From NCBI RefSeq assembly GCF_014898815.1, contig NW_026515433.1:394501-458500 (forward strand): a DNA stretch of 64,000 nucleotides, read 5' to 3'. The position numbers were made by a program, and so were the translations under genes. The notes beneath the pieces were generated by a model. It had not been told where the DNA came from, made no database searches, and saw only the letters and a list, made by a program, of their open reading frames with translations. Below are positions 45,354 through 57,815 of the stretch, one piece after another; the first letter of the stretch is position 1, and each line of letters starts with the position of its first letter. This DNA comes from Panonychus citri. Its lineage: Eukaryota; Arthropoda; Arachnida; Trombidiformes; Tetranychidae.

Positions 45354-45855
45354 ACATTTTATCTCATCTTTTAATTACAGATCTTAATCACCAAACCCAA
45401 AGTCAACTAATCGAATTTGCATCTTGTTCTCAATTGATTGTTTCTATTTAATTCATTTATTTTATTTTACATTCTGTTCAATTCCTTTTGATTCATTCAC
45501 ATTGTCAACCAATATTTCGATGCCGCATCTCCATCAGGATGAGTTCCATTGAAATAAATTCATCTTTTGTCAATAAATCAAGATTTTATTTAATTTCCAA
45601 TACTGAAGATTATTAAATCTGATCAATTACAATGTTGAATCTAAAAGTCTTTCTTGAAGATCAGTGAATTTAATTAAGGAGCTCGTGTATTAGTTGATCA
45701 AAAAAGGTCAATCATGGTAGATTGTATAATTTTGATAGAAAATCAGAGAAACACAAGTAAGAGTTCCTCGGAATTTAATCAATTATGAAATGATAAGGTT
45801 ACACATGAAAAAAGAAAATTGGAAAAGAGGAACAATGAAATCTAAATTAATTGGA
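45354..45855. other. Convergent 3' spacer between FHA and SR genes
   Basis: Both neighbouring genes end here. AATAAA signals are present on the plus strand at 45553-45558 and about 45572-45577. No other feature is seen. Confidence 0.45.
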
Positions 45856-48462
45856 TCATTTCTCAGACATGACTTGATCCTCAATACTGTCACCTCCTTC
45901 TCCGCCGTTAGCGTTGTTTTTGGGCGGTGAGGCGGACCTGGAGCGAGATCTTGATTGTTCACGAGACCTTGAGCGAGATTTTCTAGTTTTGGAATGGGAC
46001 CTGGATCGTGATCGAGAACGTGATTTTGACCTGTTTCGACTTTCAGCGCTTCGTGAGCGGGAACGCGACACTTTAACATTGGCTGATTTACTGCGACTTC
46101 GGCTTCGACTGCGGCTACGAGTTACCTCTCGACTGCGTTCTCGACTCCTGTCACGTCCGCGACTCCCGCTACGACTTCGACTCTTAGATTTGGACTTGCT
46201 TTTAGATTTGTTATTTCTCTTGGGCGATTTTGACCTAGATCGACTTTCTCGGTCGGCTCTTTCGCGACTCTGACTACGACTCTTGGATTTGGAGCTTCTT
46301 CGTGAACGAGATCGAGAGCGGGACCTTGATCGTGATCGCGAACGAGATCGTGACCTAGATCGACTACGAGACCTGGAACGGGACCTGCTTCTGCTACCCC
46401 TAAAAAAATATACAAATGCACAATTAGAAGGGTTAAAAACTAACGATGAAGTGTTTAATACTTACTTTCGACGTCGACTTTTATCTTCGACAAGTCTTAT
46501 CCGCCTTCCATGTAAATCTACTCCGTCAAGTTTTTCGAGAGCTTGTTTCATATCAGCATAAGTGGCAAAATCGACGATGCTGAAAAGAAAATTAGATAAA
46601 GACACAGGTTATATATTTGAGCTTCAAGAGAGAAACGCACACTTACCCCATGTTTCTTTCACGTTTATGCGCATCAGCATAAGTGACTTCGCCAGCTTGA
46701 CGCATAAAGTCTTTCAAATCCTAGAGATGATTAAAAAAGAGAAAGTAAACAAAGTTAGATGTGAAAGTGGTAAAATCTTAACTGTGTAATCCTTGCAATA
46801 AAACGAACGCAGATTAATGGTTAATGAAGATTGAAGATACTATAAAGGCCTCATTTTGAGATGCAATTTAAAAGCACTTAATGGACTTAAAATTACTGTA
46901 ATTATAGAGAAAAAAAAGAACCTTTCTGAAGACAGAACATCCACTGAATCTTGTTAAGAGAAAAATATGAGCAAAAAAGTAGAAGAAAAAAGTTATTGTG
47001 TGAAATTGGTTGACCCTTCCGGAGATATTAAAAACCTTAGACTTGTTGACATTTTAGGTTGAAAGAGTAAATGAGATTCTCTTTACCTTCTTGATATCAA
47101 TTTCATAATGAGCATAGACAAGGTAACCAACTTCAAAGCGTTAAACGACTGGTCTAATGACGACAGTGCAATGAAGCAGAGACACCATCAAACTTGCTAA
47201 AAGGTAGAGTAGAGGTACCAAAGGAGAGACCGAGCCAAACGTTTACGTTGATAGTTTGTAGATCGCTCCCTCATCATAAACATGGGATAAAAGATTAGAA
47301 AACAACCATACCTGCCAGCTGACTCGACTACTGAGATTTTCCACGATCACTCGATATTCGGTGTTCCTGGGGGGGCCATACCTAGAGTTAGAGACATTTT
47401 TGGATCCACGGTAGAAAAGAAGAAAGAAAGATTACGATAGATCATTTGCCGGGTGGTTTGAAAGGGGATGAGGTTGAGAAATAAAAATAATTGTAAGTTC
47501 AAAATCGATAAAGGAATTGGGTTAATAGGGAGGAAAGAGAGAAATGGGGAAACAAGAAAATATCGATGGAGAAAATACTAAGCCGAATCAACCAATCGAA
47601 ATAAATATCCTTGGTAACAGTGATAAGAGAGAGGATAATCAGGACGAATCATGACAGCGTATAGAGCTAACCAACAACGCATTTAGTTTCTCTCTTTCGA
47701 TTGAACTAAAAAAATATATTTCTGAACGTTTCTTACTTCTCAGCATAAGTTAGACCACCTCCTCCACCACCGGAAGGTCTATCACCTCCTCGACTGCTAG
47801 AATAATAAGGTCTTGAAGATCCATATGGCCGAAACCGCGCTCTTCCACGTGATGGTCCTCTAGCAAATTCAACATGCACCCTGGTAAAAGAAAATTAAAC
47901 AAATTTGAACTCTCTTGGAAAATCAATCATAATTAAAGAGATAAAACTCAAAAGTATATTGTGATTAAAGAGTTTAAAAAGACATAAATGTTACAATTAC
48001 CTTTCACCCATTAGTTCTTTACCATTAAGATCATAAACAGCATCATCAGCATCTCTGTGGTCATCAAATTCCTGAGAGACATGATTGAAAAAGATTGATT
48101 AATCATCATGTTAAGAATGAAACGCCATATTGGATTGGAAAAAAGATAGGACAAAATATCGAATTTGGCTTTATCTTCAATTCAGATCAAAAAATATCTT
48201 CACCGAGGAACTTCAGTCCCGAAAGATGGTTTAAAATGAAATTGTCATCACAATCAAGATATTAACCATTGAAAAAATTAACAAAATAAACGCTAATTTA
48301 AATAAAATGAGGAAAAGTAAAAAATAAAAAATTACTTACCACAAAGGCGAAGCCATCTTTCATCAAGATCTCTCTGATTCTGCCATAGCCTTTGAAAAAT
48401 TTTTCTATATCCCTTTCCCGTACATCATAATGTAACCTACCAACGTATACTCGAGTACCCAT
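45856..48462 (-). CDS. SR splicing factor, SRSF4/5/6 (B52/SRp55) type
   Basis: Seven exons on the minus strand: 48340-48462, 48001-48071, 47737-47880, 47312-47381, 46647-46720, 46466-46579 and 45856-46399, giving 379 residues. RRM1 starts at the N-terminus (MGTRVYVGRLHYDVRERDIEKFF). A Gly-rich hinge (GGDRPSGGGGG) leads to a pseudo-RRM beginning YRVIVENLSSRVSWQDLKDFM, whose SWQDLKD heptapeptide marks two-RRM SR proteins. About 180 residues of Arg/Ser dipeptides follow, ending in MSEK. The product binds exonic enhancers and recruits the spliceosome. A predicted extra cassette exon in the 590-base intron 4 would stop translation and may provide autoregulation. Confidence 0.95.
47087..47196 (-). 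other. Predicted poison cassette exon of the SR gene
   Basis: Inside intron 4 (46721-47311) a 110-base segment has a good 3' splice site (pyrimidines, then TTTTAG, before CAAGTTTG) and a consensus donor (AAG/GTAAAG). Its length is not a multiple of three. In the reading frame set by the preceding exon it gives Gln-Val-stop. SR genes of animals commonly carry such exons to limit their own expression by nonsense-mediated decay. Usage here is inferred. Confidence 0.55.
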
Positions 48463-49762
48463 CGGTAATAGATTTACACAAAATTAAAATCGAAATAAAC
48501 TTGAAGACAATAATTGAAAAAAAAACGAATTAGATTAACCTTTAATTATTGTAAAAGTAAAAGCAAAATTAAACAATCTCCCCACTCGCAGAGATAAATA
48601 AATATCCGTTTCCGGGAAGTTGCCAAGCGATGGATTCGAGATAAACTCAACAAACATTTTGCCGCCAAATATAAATTCTAAATAAATTCGGGTTATTTTA
48701 CTTTCTTTTTCTAATTGTAATTAAATCGACTGACCAATTGGCCTCAAATTCACTGGCGATGGCGGTTACATGATAGGTTGAGAAAGAAAGTTAATTTAGG
48801 AAAAATTGATGATCAATATGATTTGATTGTTGTTATTTTTATCATAAGATGTTAAATAAATTGCGATTGATTTTTTTTGCTGATTATCTTTTAATTGAAG
48901 AGGAAATAAAATTGATTGGATTTCAATTAGTTTTAATCAGTCAAATAATCAATATAGTCTCAAGGTTTACTTTCAATTGATCTTCTCTATTCTCTCTAAT
49001 GATAAACAATATAATTAGAGTAAAAAAATTCACATTGATTGAGGAATTGAAAATTGTAATAATATTTAATTAAGGAATTAGATTGGCAAATTCAAGTTGT
49101 AATTTTATCTTTACAGTCAAGCAATTAAAACTGAATGAAAACTCAGGTTAAGAGTGCAGACAAATTAAATGACTGTAACTAAATTAATGATGAAAAAAAA
49201 GTAGAAACCAATAGAGATCAAGGTTAATTTAAATGACAAAGACAATCACAATTGTCTAATCAACAATTAAACAACAATTAGAAGCATAAATATCACGTAA
49301 AGGGGAAAAACAATAAATGAAAACAAATTGATTGGAAAATGATGTTTACTAACACAATTAAAACGTCAATTAAGGCATCGAACGTAACAAATTAATTCGA
49401 TGGTTAAACAATGATAATCAATAAATTAAATTGAAAAAATCAAACAGAAATTAGTCAACATTGATTTTGCTTTTTCTCTTTGAAAAAAGTTATAAAGAAA
49501 GAGAAAAAGAAAGAGAAAAAGAAAGAGAAAAGAAAGAGTTTCTTTCTTAATTGTCCTTAGACTCATTTAATTACGGAAGCTTTTGTTTTCTCTTTCATTT
49601 GATTGTTTTTCGTCTTCATCCTTGTGATTAATTAATTTTGTCACCAGTATATAAACTGATTGATTCTCCATCAATAATCATCACAATCAACTTGCAATTC
49701 CAACCAATTGATTAATATTTTAATTCTTTCAACTGCCAATCAACTTAATTGTTTCGACCAAA
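48463..49762. promoter_or_regulatory. Divergent upstream region of the SR gene and the Cys-rich gene
   Basis: Mostly AT-rich. A tandem purine repeat of AGAAAGAGAAA-like units occupies about 49497-49541. A TATA box TATATAAA at 49648-49655 lies 108 bases before the Cys-rich start codon, a clear focused promoter. No metal-response element (TGCRCNC) was noticed by eye. Confidence 0.5.
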
Positions 49763-49969
49763 ATGTCTTCAAGTGAAATCGATTCCGCCGCTGCCACTGT
49801 TACTGATCCATGTTGTGAAGATACTCATTGTGAGGAGACAATTTGTGAGACCGACAAGTGTCACGAACACCCTTGCGAGGATAAAGATGCCGGAGGCCAT
49901 TGTCACGAAGAATCACATCCGCCGGAAGAGCAATGTGACCATCACGATGAAAAAGAAACAAACAACTGA
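49763..49969 (+). CDS. Small acidic Cys/His-rich protein with Cys-pentad repeat, metallothionein-like
   Basis: A 68-residue single-exon frame with 8 Cys and 8 His. From residue 18 the Cys residues recur every fifth position: CEDTH, CEETI, CETDK, CHEHP, CEDKD. Two more isolated Cys follow near His (HCHEESH and QCDHHD). The protein is very acidic with few Lys, has no signal peptide and no aromatic residues. Composition and size suggest metal binding. Classical metallothioneins use CxC or CC motifs and Lys, so this is not a standard member. A TATA box upstream (49648-49655) and AATAAA at 50065-50070 support a real, possibly highly expressed gene. An overlapping frame at 49749-50027 is a shadow. 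Confidence 0.75.
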   Translation: MSSSEIDSAAATVTDPCCEDTHCEETICETDKCHEHPCEDKDAGGHCHEESHPPEEQCDHHDEKETNN

Positions 49970-50203
49970 ATCAACGAAATGCCTTCCAAACACCGGAGAC
50001 AACAAATCATTTAATTATTCAATGTAATCAAATTATATTTGATCATTCGTTTGATTTGGTTGAGAATAAAGAATTAAATTAAATTATCATAATTTCTTGC
50101 AATCAATTATTTCACCACCTAAATAACAATTTGATTCCAACCCAAGTTGAACTTTATCCAAGTAAATGTGAAATATCAATAGTGTTTTATCAAATTGATC
50201 GAC
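49970..50203. other. Convergent spacer between the Cys-rich gene and F-spondin
   Basis: Short tail-to-tail gap carrying the AATAAA of the Cys-rich gene at 50065-50070. No other feature is seen. Confidence 0.5.
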
Positions 50204-53009
50204 TTAATTAGTGACAACAGTTCCTTCCGAGTTGAGCATTTGTCGACATAATATCTCACAATCTTGTTGGGACATGAAATTGTTGGACATATCCTCACAT
50301 CCGGTGAAATTAAAGGGTAAACAAAGTCCAGTCGGTTGATCGTAGTACCAACGGCGAATCGGATCTTTCAACATGGCCGTTAAACAGAGATCACCGGTGT
50401 TCAGTGGCTTGAGACAAACATCTAATCGACAAAAGTACACAGAGAAATGATTTTCATTGATTATTGTGAAAGTTGAACAATTAATTAATTGGCTAAGGTG
50501 AAAAATGATTTACCCGTTGCCTTTAATTTTGGTTCTGCCACCGGAAGATTAACATTTTCACTTGGGTCACAATTTTTGACTCCCATTTGACAATTGATCT
50601 CTTGATGTAATTCTTTGGTACAAAATTCTGCTGATTTAGGAGTTAGGTAATATCGATTACGATACTTTCGACCAAGGCCACAATTTACTGAACATTGTGA
50701 CCAATCGTCCCAAGGGGTAGTCGCACATCTCGGATCTTCCATTGCGTTTTCCAGTGCTTCTTTTGCTGAACAATCATCACTCCATTCATGACACTCCTCT
50801 GATTCAATTAATGATGATGAATCACAATAAACACCCGCTTCATGATGAATGAAATGTCGACGACGATTACGTTTTCCTCTGCCACAAGTTGTATCACATC
50901 TACTCCAAGGTCCCCATTCAGACAATGAACAGATATTTTCCCCATTGCACCCTGGCATACAGGGTATTTTATCAGTCAAGATATTCTGACAACCCATTAA
51001 TTGTGCTGCTGAAGGATTGATATATGATCGATTACGAATCTGTTCACCAGCTTCGTATGGCTCACCAATACAAGGCATTAATGTCCATGCAGAAACTGAA
51101 CATTCAGCTGATCATGGAAAAGTCAATTAATTATTATTATGAAACATCAATTGATCATTATGGTGAAAATTAAACTTACGTCTCTTATCAGTGATTAACG
51201 GCTCTTCGATATCTCCTGAATTGTTCTGACTGAATTTGTTGGATGAACTTCCGCGATCCTCGCAAGTTCTTGGGTAAGTTCTCAATCTTTTGACTGTGAT
51301 TTGAGCAAACGGTTTGATTCTCGCACCCGTGGAATCGTAAAACGGTGACTGACCTTCATCTCCAGGCCATGATGATGTTATCATATGAATTCTTTCCGGT
51401 GGAAGAGTAGGTCGAGGATTAGATTGGTAAGAATCTCCAGAAGATGTTCCAGCATCCCAGAGATAAAGGTTCATGGTTCTTTCCGATAACCATGAACCAT
51501 TTCTCAAACACAATTCGAACGCAGAAACACCAACAAACCAATCGGGACTTGGACCAAGTTTCGATATAAAAGAAAGTAAATGATTAACCCGATCAACTCT
51601 GAAGATCGCAAATGTTTGACCTCGATGGTCATTCAATCCCAGAGCTCGGCCCTTGATGATTGTTCTAATTCCATTCGAATGAAAGATAAAATGAAAACTC
51701 ATTTAGTGTCATTCAGATCAGTTCATCGTCGATTTTTTTACCTTATCTTTGATACACTTTCTCGAATCTCTGCCTTGAGAAGTTCTGTGTTTCCATCTTC
51801 GGCCAATTGTTTTAATCCTTTCGAAGCGTAACCATCGTATTCCCACATTCGATATTCATTTGAATGTGAAGCACCAATTAAACTAGAAAAATATGACAAC
51901 CACTTATCGGGAATATGCTTCGGATGAGTGAATTTAGACCAAAGTACTCTGAATAATAATTGATATTTAGCTTCGTCGCAAGCATCACATTGACCAAGAA
52001 TTTCTGGTTGTTCATCAATGGACAAAGACGTATCAGGACATAATCGACGAGTTAGTCCTCCATCATCACTGAACCAAATCTCTGGTGCAGCAGCAATTGA
52101 CGCTCTTGAGATGCAAAGTACAATTAAATTGATTAATTCGAGAAAATATTAGCAAATCACAATCAAATGTTAACATACTTCATCAGAACACAACCAGACC
52201 CTGATGGCGGAGCTCTCCAACTGACTCGAATATTGAATTTGGTGATATTCGCTGAGTGCATAACAGAATTGGGACAATCGTCAGAATATCGAGTTGTTGC
52301 ATCTTGATATAACTAAACAATTTGAAAGAAACAGTTGATTAATAGGAATCAAGACCAATAACCAACAACTAGTTTACCATGAATCTTCCAACATCAACTC
52401 TGAGAGTTTGGCTGATTTCGGCCTCAGAATCAGGCGGTGGACCTCCGTTTTCTAGAACTAATTGAAATAAATTAAACTGTTGGGAACCACCGAGTTTAAC
52501 TATAGAGGTAATTGAAAAGATAATTAATATTTATCAACGAAAAATAAACAAAGTGACCATCACCTTCATACGATTTGCCAGGAGTATAATATTGATCTGC
52601 ATCGACAACAGTTATCTTGAAACCTCCGTCTCCAGAAATTTTGTCCATATAAAAACCAGGAAATCGTCGATTACAGGACATCCTTACAGAAGCTGAAACA
52701 TTTCAATAAAAATTAGGTGAATTGTCCATGTATTAATAAAAGAGCCATAATTCTAACCATTAATTCAGTTAATCAACTGATCAACTTACCTGGAAATATT
52801 GTGTCCCCATTATTAGGATGAGCCATTCTCGGAATATCAGGATTGAATCCGAGTCTTGAATTGGAACCTCGACATTTAGTTGACCCATAACGAGGCCTTT
52901 GTTGACCTGGGAAAACATCACCTTCCACTTCACAAGAAAGACTAATCAATATCAAAAAATAGATGATTAATTTAACGAAACCACTTGTAGATGAACATTT
53001 CGGATCCAT
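50204..53009 (-). CDS. F-spondin (SPON1-like) with C-terminal Kunitz domain
   Basis: A secreted extracellular matrix protein involved in axon guidance and adhesion in animals. Eight minus-strand exons: 52790-53009, 52564-52692, 52378-52457, 52179-52312, 51742-52104, 51180-51664, 50514-51107 and 50204-50421, all in frame, 740 residues. Domains in order: signal peptide, Reeler domain (to about residue 180, ending IRVSWRAPPSGSGCV), Spondin_N domain (ASHSNEYRMWEYDGYASKGL, then GPSPDWFVGV and WDAGTSSGDSY), three thrombospondin type-1 repeats, and a Kunitz/BPTI-like domain (GLCLPFNFTGC, DCEILC). Of the repeats, the first is degenerate, the second has WGPWSRCDTTCGRGKRNRRR and the third WDDWSQCSVNCGLG. 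Vertebrate SPON1 has more TSP repeats and no Kunitz domain, while the insect proteins carry one. The acceptor of exon 6 is chosen by alignment to the family; one 30 bases further upstream is also in frame. Confidence 0.95.
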
Positions 53010-54485
53010 GATGTTGAAAAAACAACAATTAGATAAATAATTAGCCAGAAATGATTAAAAACGAGGGTCACATTGGTACGAAAGGTTGAGTGTTCAATGT
53101 GATCATGAAAACTGAACTAAATTTGAGACTAGAAAAGAGTAAAAATTAATCACAATCAATTTGCAATCACAATTGTGGATTCTCAACATGTTAAACGTTA
53201 ACAATTAAGATGTTAAGTGTAATGAAAGTGAAGATTAACAAAAATAGAGCAACAAGTCACTTGTTAGCTGAATAATTCTAAAAATATCCTGCAAATGAAA
53301 AAGAATAGAAATGAACAAGGTGAAGGGAAGATTAAGAAACTTTTACATAAGAGAAAATTTCAATTAATTAAACTAATTTACAATTAGTAAGAAAAGTAAT
53401 TAAGTAACAAGAGAAAGATTTAAACACCAGCCAATTAGAAAATCGGGTTCGCCAAAAAAGATACAAATTTGATGCAATTAAAAGTCAATCATCGAATCAA
53501 AGTAATCATATGATTTCAATCAGTAATTTAATCAATGAAAATAATCATGAGTTAACAACTAATTGATTGAATTGTTTACCTTGTTGAAAATTGATTCATA
53601 TTCTTTCAGTGAAACTAATAATTAATATATTGTTTACATCCTTAAATCGCCTGGAGCGATTTAGTTGATTATATAATTTGGGAAAAGACCAAAGATGATT
53701 CTTGTTTCAAGTATTTTCTCAAGGACAATTAGATAGTTGATTGCCTCGAGATTTGATAATTATCAGGAATGGAAAATGTTACCTAGTTAATTATATAATT
53801 CATTTGGAACCAGATTAATCTGATTCCATTAAATCAAGGGATCGAAATCAACCAACAGGTTAATTAAGATTAATTGGAAATAAATTCTTTGTGAAATTTT
53901 TTACCTTAACGATTTGGATTAACAAATCAATGATCCAAAAGCAATTAACATTTAATGAACTTTTCGAGCACAACAAGATAAAGTTAATTGTTCAGCATGA
54001 AAATTGGTAAACTAGAGTTAATTGTCTCTCTGATTGTTATTGTTTATCAAGTAATTAAAATATAACCCATATAACGTTTCTAATACCAATATCATAGACA
54101 TTAATATCTCAAGTATAAATCAAGAGAGATGATTAATTGCTTATGATTAACTTAATCAGTTAACAATTAGAAAAATCTTCTAGTACGAAATTAATCCAAT
54201 AAAGAAAAAGAAACCAAATCAACAGTTTGATGAAAAGAAGGACCTTCTTTACCTCTACTAATCGCGATCTTAATTCACTTTGTTTTCGTTGATTAGTTAA
54301 TCATCATCATGATCATTTCGCAATCGTTTTAATCTCACTTTTCTCACTCAATTTCTCTCTATCTCTCTATCTCACTCTCTTCTCTCTTATCTTGTCTTCA
54401 TTCTCCTTCTCTGTAACTTCTCAGTTCTGATCAAATACTTGACTTGTTTTGGTAAAAGTTGATTTTCTGTTTTCTTGCTGTTCCA
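53010..54485. promoter_or_regulatory. Divergent spacer between F-spondin and hexokinase
   Basis: About 1.5 kb of AT-rich DNA upstream of both genes. A CT-rich tract at about 54340-54420 precedes the hexokinase start. No coding sequence is seen. Confidence 0.4.
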
Positions 54486-57160
54486 ATGGCTCATCTTCTT
54501 GAATCCTCGTCCTTCCATAATCCCATATTGAAATTATCCGACGAATCGTTGGAAAAACAGGTAAGAGATTTGATTAGAATTCAACTTTATAAAGAATCAA
54601 TTGTTGAAGAAAGAAATTGTTTTTCCAGGTAAATGAAATCACCAAAGGATTTAAGTTAACTAAAGATCAATTGAATGGGATTAGAGAGAAATTTCTTTAT
54701 GAGATTAACCTGGGATTAAATGATCCATCCAAAGCTGGAAGTAAAGAGTGTTCCTTACACATGATAAACACATACATCGTGAATCTGCCCAATGGTCAAG
54801 AAATTGGTGACTTTCTGTCACTCGATTTAGGATCAACCAATTTCCGTGTTTGTCTCTCAACATTGAGTCCAAATCAATCTGACCAATTCAACGTCAAGTA
54901 TTACGATATTCCTGATGAACTGCGGAAAGGAACATCGGAAATGGTTAGTTAATTAACTAAGTTCTTTGTCACCGTGTCCACATCAATGAGCTTATCAGTC
55001 TCTCGTTCATTGTATTATCTAATTGTTGATTCATTTAAAAGGTGTTGATTTGATTGTGAGTTGTTCATTTCCAATGATTTTTTCCCAAGAGATAAAATTA
55101 ACAATGAGGAAAAACATGACAACCAATGGAAACGATTGTCAATTAAGTGAACCATGTTAATTGTAGATTTAGTTCAACAGATATGAGCTTATCTTTTTGT
55201 ACGTTGATCAATATTTAAATCTTTTCATATCAAATATCCACTAATTACTGATACTCTCAAGGTTAATCAAAAGACGTCACCAAACTTGATTAGTCTCCAG
55301 TGATGTTCAGGATTCTCATGATTACCGTCATTTCTCATCACCTTGAGTATTTTTTATGTACAGTTTTGTTTTCATACAATCAAATGTGACCAATGAACTT
55401 CAGGTCGTTTAAATCAACCACAACTTTGATTAGAACGAGTCAATCGTTATTCTGATTGCTCAGAGTTACTAAGTAGATTTCTTATATTGATACAAGCAGA
55501 TAACATACCCGTGTTTTTGTACGTGTTTAATGAGAATTATTCAATATAATTGCCTTTTTCTTTCTTTCTCTTCTCATCAAACCCTTGTAGCTTGAGAGCA
55601 ATTTTAACTGAAAAATTCACTTTATCTTATTCATATTTATGATTATTAATTGTTGCTTCTAAATTCAATTACTAATGCAGATTAATTTACATGTGATTTA
55701 TTTTCTTTCGATTAATTTGTCGAGTAGTAAGATTAAAGTTGGTTCTGTCATTTGAAGGACATTTGATAAGAAGATGATTCCTTGAGATGTTTAATTAATC
55801 ATAAACTTGAGATGTTTGAACACTCGAGAAAATAAAATGTAAACAATAATGAATTTAAAATCTGATTAATTTTCGCACTTAATTATAGTTATTCAATCAT
55901 ATCACTGAATGTGTTGGTAGTTTCATGGAAGATTATCCAAGATTAAAGGACCAAACAACATTATTGGGATTCACTTTTTCGTATCCGATGAAACAAGAGG
56001 CCATTGATGTCGGTAAATTGGTTACATGGACCAAAAGTTACGATATAAAAGACGCAATCGGTCAAAATGCTGCTGAATCTTTGCAAAAGTCGATCGACCG
56101 AAAGGGACTTAACATTCGTGTTGCAGCCATTTTGAACGATTCGAGTGGTACTTTGGTCAAAGGAATTTACCTCGATCAAGACTGTGGTGTTGGAGTCATC
56201 ATGGGAAGTGGGTTCAATGCATGTTACCTGGAGAAGGTGGAGAAAGTTACAAGTTTCAAGAAGAATACAAATCTCGGGTCAGAAAGAGTCTTAATCAACC
56301 TTGAATGTGGAGGATTCGGTGATAATGGTTGTATTGATTTCGCTAAAACATCATTCGATAAAGAAGTCGATCAAGATTCTCTTTTTCCAGGATCTTTTTC
56401 GTAAGTTTCTCGAGAACTTTTGTTTTTTCTTACAAATAAAATCTCTCGATGATTATCTTCCTCCATCTATAGATATGAAAAGTTATTTTCTGGAGTTTTC
56501 ATTGGTGATCTCGCCCGACGCGTGATGATCGAAGTGGCATCAAAAGGACTTCTATTCAACGGTAAAGTCACCGAACAATTGAAAAACAAGGATTCATTTA
56601 CTGCTGAACATATTTCCACAATTGAAGGGTAAGTTTACTTGTACCAAAAGATGATGCGAGTAAATTAATTGTAACCGTTCATTTTTGGCAATGATTGTGT
56701 TTAATTGTTATTCATTCATCTATTTACAGAGACGAAAATAATGCCAAAACCAAGGAAATCATCACTAAGAATCTTGGATACGCTAATTTCTCAAATGATG
56801 ACGTTGAAATCGTCAAATACATTTGTGCCATTTTATCAGTTCGAACGGCCTTGTTTATCGGAATTCGTGAGTAGTACAAATCATCACTTATTCGAGTCTA
56901 TGGTCACTCATTTCTCTTAACTTCATTTAGTTCTTTCAACTTTAATCGAGAGAATCGATAAACCATTGACCAAGATCGCTATCGATGGATCTTTATACAA
57001 ACATCACCCGAAAGTCCCTAAACTAATGACCGACTTTATCAAAGAATTGGCCCCGGGACGAAAATTTGACCATTTTCTTGCCGAAGATGGAAGTGGTAAA
57101 GGAGCTGGACTCGTTGTTGCCGCTTTAGCTCGAGAAAGACTATTAAAAGGGTCACTTTAA
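54486..57160 (+). CDS. Hexokinase
   Basis: It phosphorylates glucose and related hexoses with ATP at the first step of glycolysis. Six exons (54486-54560, 54629-54943, 55889-56400, 56473-56628, 56730-56866, 56931-57160) encode 474 residues, the size of a single-unit hexokinase of invertebrates. Visible motifs are the phosphate-1 loop LSLDLGSTNFRV (the usual GG is GS), sugar-binding LGFTFSYPMKQ, the catalytic Asp in AILNDSSGTLVKG, ECGGFGDNGCID (usually EWGAFGD), IDGSLYKHHP and the adenosine loop AEDGSGKGAGLVVA. Intron 2 is 945 bases. AATAAA lies at 57312-57317. Confidence 0.96.
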
Positions 57161-57815
57161 ATTCCAAGAGCGATTTTAATTCCATAACTCATGGAATATA
57201 TTGCAAGTAACAGAACCTATTCCAATCATTGAAATCTTTTATTCACAAATTGTATTCCAATCAGTTTTTAATTGTAAATTCGACTTTTATCTCGGCCACT
57301 CAAAGTTTGCGAATAAAATTGTTAATTTTTACTATTTCGTTACGAGGGATTATCTTCAGATCAACTCGTGCGAATTTTTCGATGAAAAGTAAGGACAATT
57401 GTCAAATAGCCGCACTGGTGAATTGAACTGTCATTGTGAACATTAAGCTTATGAAAAATAGAAACATTGATTCAATTAATTTGGATATTTGAGAGAAATT
57501 AAATTTAATTAGATTGGATAATAACCGCTGGTTTGATTGGGCCAATGATTAACTGCTTCCAAGTGCAATTTAATAATCGTTAGTTTTGAATTAAATCTAC
57601 TTCCTTGTTTATCGAACATGAAATGTCGAAACAAAAATCGAAAGAGAAACGATAGAGAGAAAATCCTATTAATCAAATTTGTGAATAATTAACAGTTTGT
57701 CGAAAAGAGAAACAATCATTTCCTCTTTCGAAACTCTTTTTATTCAATTTTTCTAGAGTCAATTAAGGAATTAAATTAAACGTTTCTTTTTTAATTATCG
57801 TTTAAAGTGTCAATC
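57161..57815. other. Spacer between hexokinase and the ABC transporter
   Basis: Hexokinase 3' UTR (AATAAA at 57312-57317) followed by the AT-rich upstream region of the ABC gene. The small frames here have no recognisable content. Confidence 0.45.

Noticed and set aside
45783..46421. Several plus- and minus-strand frames across the Arg/Ser region
   Set aside because: They are shadows of the repetitive RS-domain exon read in other frames.
49749..50027. Basic 92-residue frame overlapping the Cys-rich gene
   Set aside because: It is a shifted reading of the same codons. The Cys-pentad frame has an ATG with a TATA box at a suitable distance and a coherent composition.
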